Assembly (NCBI GenBank): GCA_019241425.1
Contig: JAFAXA010000197.1
Coordinates: forward strand, 1 to 33,904
Source: Acetobacteraceae bacterium
GTDB taxonomy: Bacteria > Pseudomonadota > Alphaproteobacteria > Acetobacterales > Acetobacteraceae
Reading direction: 5' to 3'
Length of the DNA: 33,904 nucleotides
In this document: positions 31,635 to 33,904 of the stretch, piece by piece
Layout of the letters: each line of letters opens with the position of its first letter
How positions within the stretch are numbered: position 1 is the stretch's first letter
Made by a program: the position numbers and the translations under genes
Notes under the pieces: model-generated
Told to the model about the DNA's origin: nothing
The model's input: only the letters and a program-made list of their open reading frames with translations
The model's database searches: none

Positions 31635-33131
31635 TCAGCAGAGGCCGGCCAGGCGCCACACGGGCGACCGCCGCTCCAGCAAGGTTTCGCTCGCGGATCG
31701 GAACTGGACGGCAGTGTCTGTCGCCATGCCGGCCTGAACGGCCCAGGCTTCCGGGCTGGCTTCGCCCCCCTCCATGAGCATGTCGAGGGTCAGCAATTCG
31801 GCAGGAATGGCGGCCAGCCCCGCCCCGAGGCGGAAGCTCGCCATCGCCGCGCCTCCCGCGTTGCTGCCCCCCCGCAGCAGCGAGCGCGCCAGCGTGTGAT
31901 TGAAGCGCTGGGCGGTCCGCTCGGGTGCGGCCCCCGGGCGAGCCACCACCACCGCTTGGCCGGTGCCCAACAGCATGCCGACCAGCTCGGCCGCAATGTC
32001 GCGCTGCCCATGCAGATCAGGCAGCGCCAGCAGCTCGGAAACCAGGTGCGCTTCGCGTCCGAGGGCGGCAACGACCGGCTCGTAGAAGGCCCGTCCCAGC
32101 GTGGCCTTGCCGGCCGGAACCGCCGCCTCGTAAACAAAGTCGTCCGGGCGCACCGTCAATGCGAGCGTCAGCTCGCGGAGTGCCACGTCGCGCTCGGCAT
32201 TGGTGATCCGTCGCGGGCCGCGCACGAACACGTCGTGGCGCAGGCTGCGCGGGTGGCACATGTCCTTGATAAGCTCGCGCATTAGCGGATCGTCGAATCG
32301 CTCCTGCACGGCGCGCTGCGCTTCGGTCAGCATGAGCGCCGGAAAATTCTCCAGCAGGTCGGCGGCGGCGACCCATTCGAGTTTCGCCGGACGCAACGCA
32401 GCGACCACGTCGGCGTGGAAAACGGGGCGCCAGAACGCGTTCATGTATTCATGCGCCAGATACTCGCTCGGCATCTTGGTCAGCCGCGCGACAGGGTCGT
32501 CGCCGAGAGGGGCGGCGGTGAGGTGGCGCGCGCCGGCTTCGTGCAACTGCTTCACCACATCGAGGGCCGCGCTCACTTGCCGGTCGCTGCGAAACGCCAG
32601 CCGCGAACCCGCCTCATGTAACAGGCGCTGGATTCCGAACCCGGCCTGCCAGCCCGGTAGCGAGTTGTAGCTGATATGCAGCACGCCGCCCGCGCGCAGC
32701 TTCGCCGCCAATAGGCGGACGATGCCGTCCTGCACCGGCGGGGCGACCCAGCTCCAAACACCGTGCATGCTGACGACGTCGGCCTGCGGTATCGGCGAAG
32801 CGGCATCGCTAGTGAGCGACGCGAGATCGACTTCGTGGAACGTAACGTTCGACAGCCCGGCGGAGGCGGCGAGCTGGCGGGCTTCAGCTATGTGGGCTGG
32901 GTTGAAATCGATCCCGGTGACGTGCCAGCCGGGGTTGCTCGCCGCCAGCACCAGCGCACTGAGGCCCCGCCCGCAGCCCAGCTCGAGGTAGGACATCGCC
33001 TCGTACAAGGCCGGGATGTCGCTACGCACATTGCCCAGCAGGCACGCCACCGCGAGGTCGGCCGGGGATTGCTGGCGGTAGTAACCGGGCAAGTACGCTA
33101 CATCCGTCACGTACCCGCTGCCCCAGCTCAC
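31635..33131 (-). CDS. SAM-dependent methyltransferase with putative methyltransferase regulatory domain, coupled to tssG
   Basis: This 498-residue protein starts VSWGSGYVTDVAYLPGYYRQQ. The class-I methyltransferase core has motif I YLELGCGRGLSALVLA (about residues 48-63), the acidic loop VTGIDFNPAHIAEA, motif IV ADVVSMHGVWSWV and LRAGGVLHISYNSLPGW. A middle region (about 200-310; KMPSEYLAHEYMNAFWRPVFHADVVAAL) fits the methyltransferase regulatory domain (PF10119-like). The C-terminal roughly 180 residues are not recognised. Its GTG overlaps the tssG stop as GTGA, so it is made together with a T6SS baseplate subunit. Possible roles are modification of a T6SS protein, of an effector, or none related to secretion. 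The target is unknown. Confidence 0.85.
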   Translation of the reverse strand: MSWGSGYVTDVAYLPGYYRQQSPADLAVACLLGNVRSDIPALYEAMSYLELGCGRGLSALVLAASNPGWHVTGIDFNPAHIAEARQLAASAGLSNVTFHEVDLASLTSDAASPIPQADVVSMHGVWSWVAPPVQDGIVRLLAAKLRAGGVLHISYNSLPGWQAGFGIQRLLHEAGSRLAFRSDRQVSAALDVVKQLHEAGARHLTAAPLGDDPVARLTKMPSEYLAHEYMNAFWRPVFHADVVAALRPAKLEWVAAADLLENFPALMLTEAQRAVQERFDDPLMRELIKDMCHPRSLRHDVFVRGPRRITNAERDVALRELTLALTVRPDDFVYEAAVPAGKATLGRAFYEPVVAALGREAHLVSELLALPDLHGQRDIAAELVGMLLGTGQAVVVARPGAAPERTAQRFNHTLARSLLRGGSNAGGAAMASFRLGAGLAAIPAELLTLDMLMEGGEASPEAWAVQAGMATDTAVQFRSASETLLERRSPVWRLAGLC

Positions 33132-33904
33132 GTCGCGGCCGCCGCGTGCTGGATCACGACTTCCTCGAAGCGTGCATCATCGGCCGCCCGCCGTCGCGCG
33201 GGCGCGCTCAGCGGCAACCACGTATTCCACCCGAGCCGAGGCCGCGGCTCGGCCGCTCGATCGAGCACCAGCGGCGCGACCTGCGTCGGTTCCAGCATCG
33301 GATTGACGGCGAAACCGATTTCGGGCGGCAGAAAGGCGCGGACGAGCGAAACCAAGCGCGCCAGAACCGGACGGTCCGGCATCAGCGCCTCGAATGCAGC
33401 ACGGCTCATCGGCCCGATGCGCAGCAACACCCTGCCTTGCAAATCCCACGCACGCGTGCCGATCGCGGCGTCCACCCCGAGCCTGCTCCATGGTCCGGGG
33501 AGCAGACCTTGGGCGAGGCGGGTCCGGTCTTCCCTTCGCAGCAGAAGCCAGGCGCCGGCGAATTGCTCGACCCGCACGGCTTGACCCAGCCAGTCCGAAA
33601 GCAGCGATTCCAACCTTTCTGCCGAGCGAGGGTGGGCAGAGAAGAAGCCGGAGTAAAACAGCAGCGGACTCCGATCGCCCGACACCCGATCGGCCATCTG
33701 CGGCGTCGGGTAGCCGGCAAAGGCGAGCAACGCCCCTTCCACCGGGTCGGTTCTCGAAGGGTGGGCGAGCGCCGATGCGGCGGCCGAGCGCGCCGGGCGG
33801 TACTTCATGCCAGCGCGTGCAAACAGCGCCACGAGCCGGTGCGAAAGCATGTCGAGAAAATCGTGCAGCGCGTGCGAGCGATCGCGTCGCGTCGCGATCA
33901 CGCT
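33128..33904 (-). CDS. tssG: TssG, type VI secretion baseplate subunit (5' end outside window)
   Basis: The frame is open to the right edge, so the GTG at 33901 is internal and about 90 N-terminal residues are missing. The visible 258 residues fit TssG: RDRSHALHDFLDMLSHRLVALF, then LLFYSGFFSAHPRSAERLESLLSDWLGQAVRVEQFAGAWL, then AIGTRAWDLQGRVLLRIGPM, and near the C-terminus RLGWNTWL. TssG joins TssF, TssE and TssK in the wedge of the T6SS baseplate that docks the contractile tail on the membrane complex. It ends in a GTGA overlap with the methyltransferase gene. tssF and other T6SS genes are expected just beyond the right edge; they are not visible here. Confidence 0.9.
   Translation of the reverse strand, partial: SVIATRRDRSHALHDFLDMLSHRLVALFARAGMKYRPARSAAASALAHPSRTDPVEGALLAFAGYPTPQMADRVSGDRSPLLFYSGFFSAHPRSAERLESLLSDWLGQAVRVEQFAGAWLLLRREDRTRLAQGLLPGPWSRLGVDAAIGTRAWDLQGRVLLRIGPMSRAAFEALMPDRPVLARLVSLVRAFLPPEIGFAVNPMLEPTQVAPLVLDRAAEPRPRLGWNTWLPLSAPARRRAADDARFEEVVIQHAAAAT

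Noticed and set aside
1-33904. CRISPR arrays, tRNA, rRNA and riboswitches
   Set aside because: No regularly spaced short repeats, cloverleaf genes or recognised riboswitch cores were seen on reading the intergenic regions.

Overview
The window is GC-rich and densely coded on both strands. Long antisense shadow ORFs, frequent GTG starts and 4-base ATGA/GTGA gene overlaps are typical of a high-GC alphaproteobacterium. A Rhodospirillales/Acetobacteraceae or similar Hyphomicrobiales host is my best guess from protein style. No rRNA, tRNA or marker gene is present to settle this.

Layout. (1) 1-3.5 kb: the 3' end of a TPR-repeat gene, a convergent GT4 glycosyltransferase, and a divergent type-1 ABC exporter closed by a good intrinsic terminator. 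(2) 3.5-8.1 kb, minus strand: a two-gene RND efflux operon, with the permease translated first and coupled to the adaptor; no outer-membrane factor is present. (3) 8.2-9.0 kb: an orphan Sfp-type 4'-phosphopantetheinyl transferase. (4) 9.2-18.5 kb, minus strand: a phosphonate uptake and C-P lyase operon, phnC-D-E1-E2-G-H-I-J-K-L-M, much of it translationally coupled. A three-repeat Pho box lies upstream of phnC. (5) 18.6-21.4 kb: a degenerate accessory zone. It holds a frameshifted, truncated nitronate monooxygenase, IS3-type orfA and IS110 transposase remnants, an intact HigB/HigA-like toxin-antitoxin pair, and decayed pieces of an RND pump and of a small membrane protein. (6) 21.5-24.6 kb: an aldo/keto reductase, a DUF2721-like membrane protein and a DHA2-type MFS exporter. 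(7) 24.8-29.6 kb: a likely catabolic operon for a sugar acid or lactone (2-hydroxyacid dehydrogenase family protein, galactarolactone isomerase/LigI-like amidohydrolase, TRAP receptor, fused TRAP permease). (8) 29.8-31.5 kb: an exported gamma-glutamyltransferase. (9) 31.6-33.9 kb, minus strand: the 3' end of a type VI secretion cluster, with tssG coupled by a GTGA overlap to a SAM methyltransferase that appears to carry a methyltransferase regulatory domain.

How the genes work together. Under phosphate starvation, PhoB is predicted to switch on phosphonate import (PhnCDE) and C-P bond cleavage (PhnGHIJKLM). No phnF, phnN, phnO or phnP lies in the window, so the last steps must be encoded elsewhere or done differently. 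The TRAP block would import a carboxylate, which the amidohydrolase and dehydrogenase then process. The least conventional arrangement is the T6SS-linked methyltransferase at the right edge. All functional calls come from motif recognition by eye; no database search was run.
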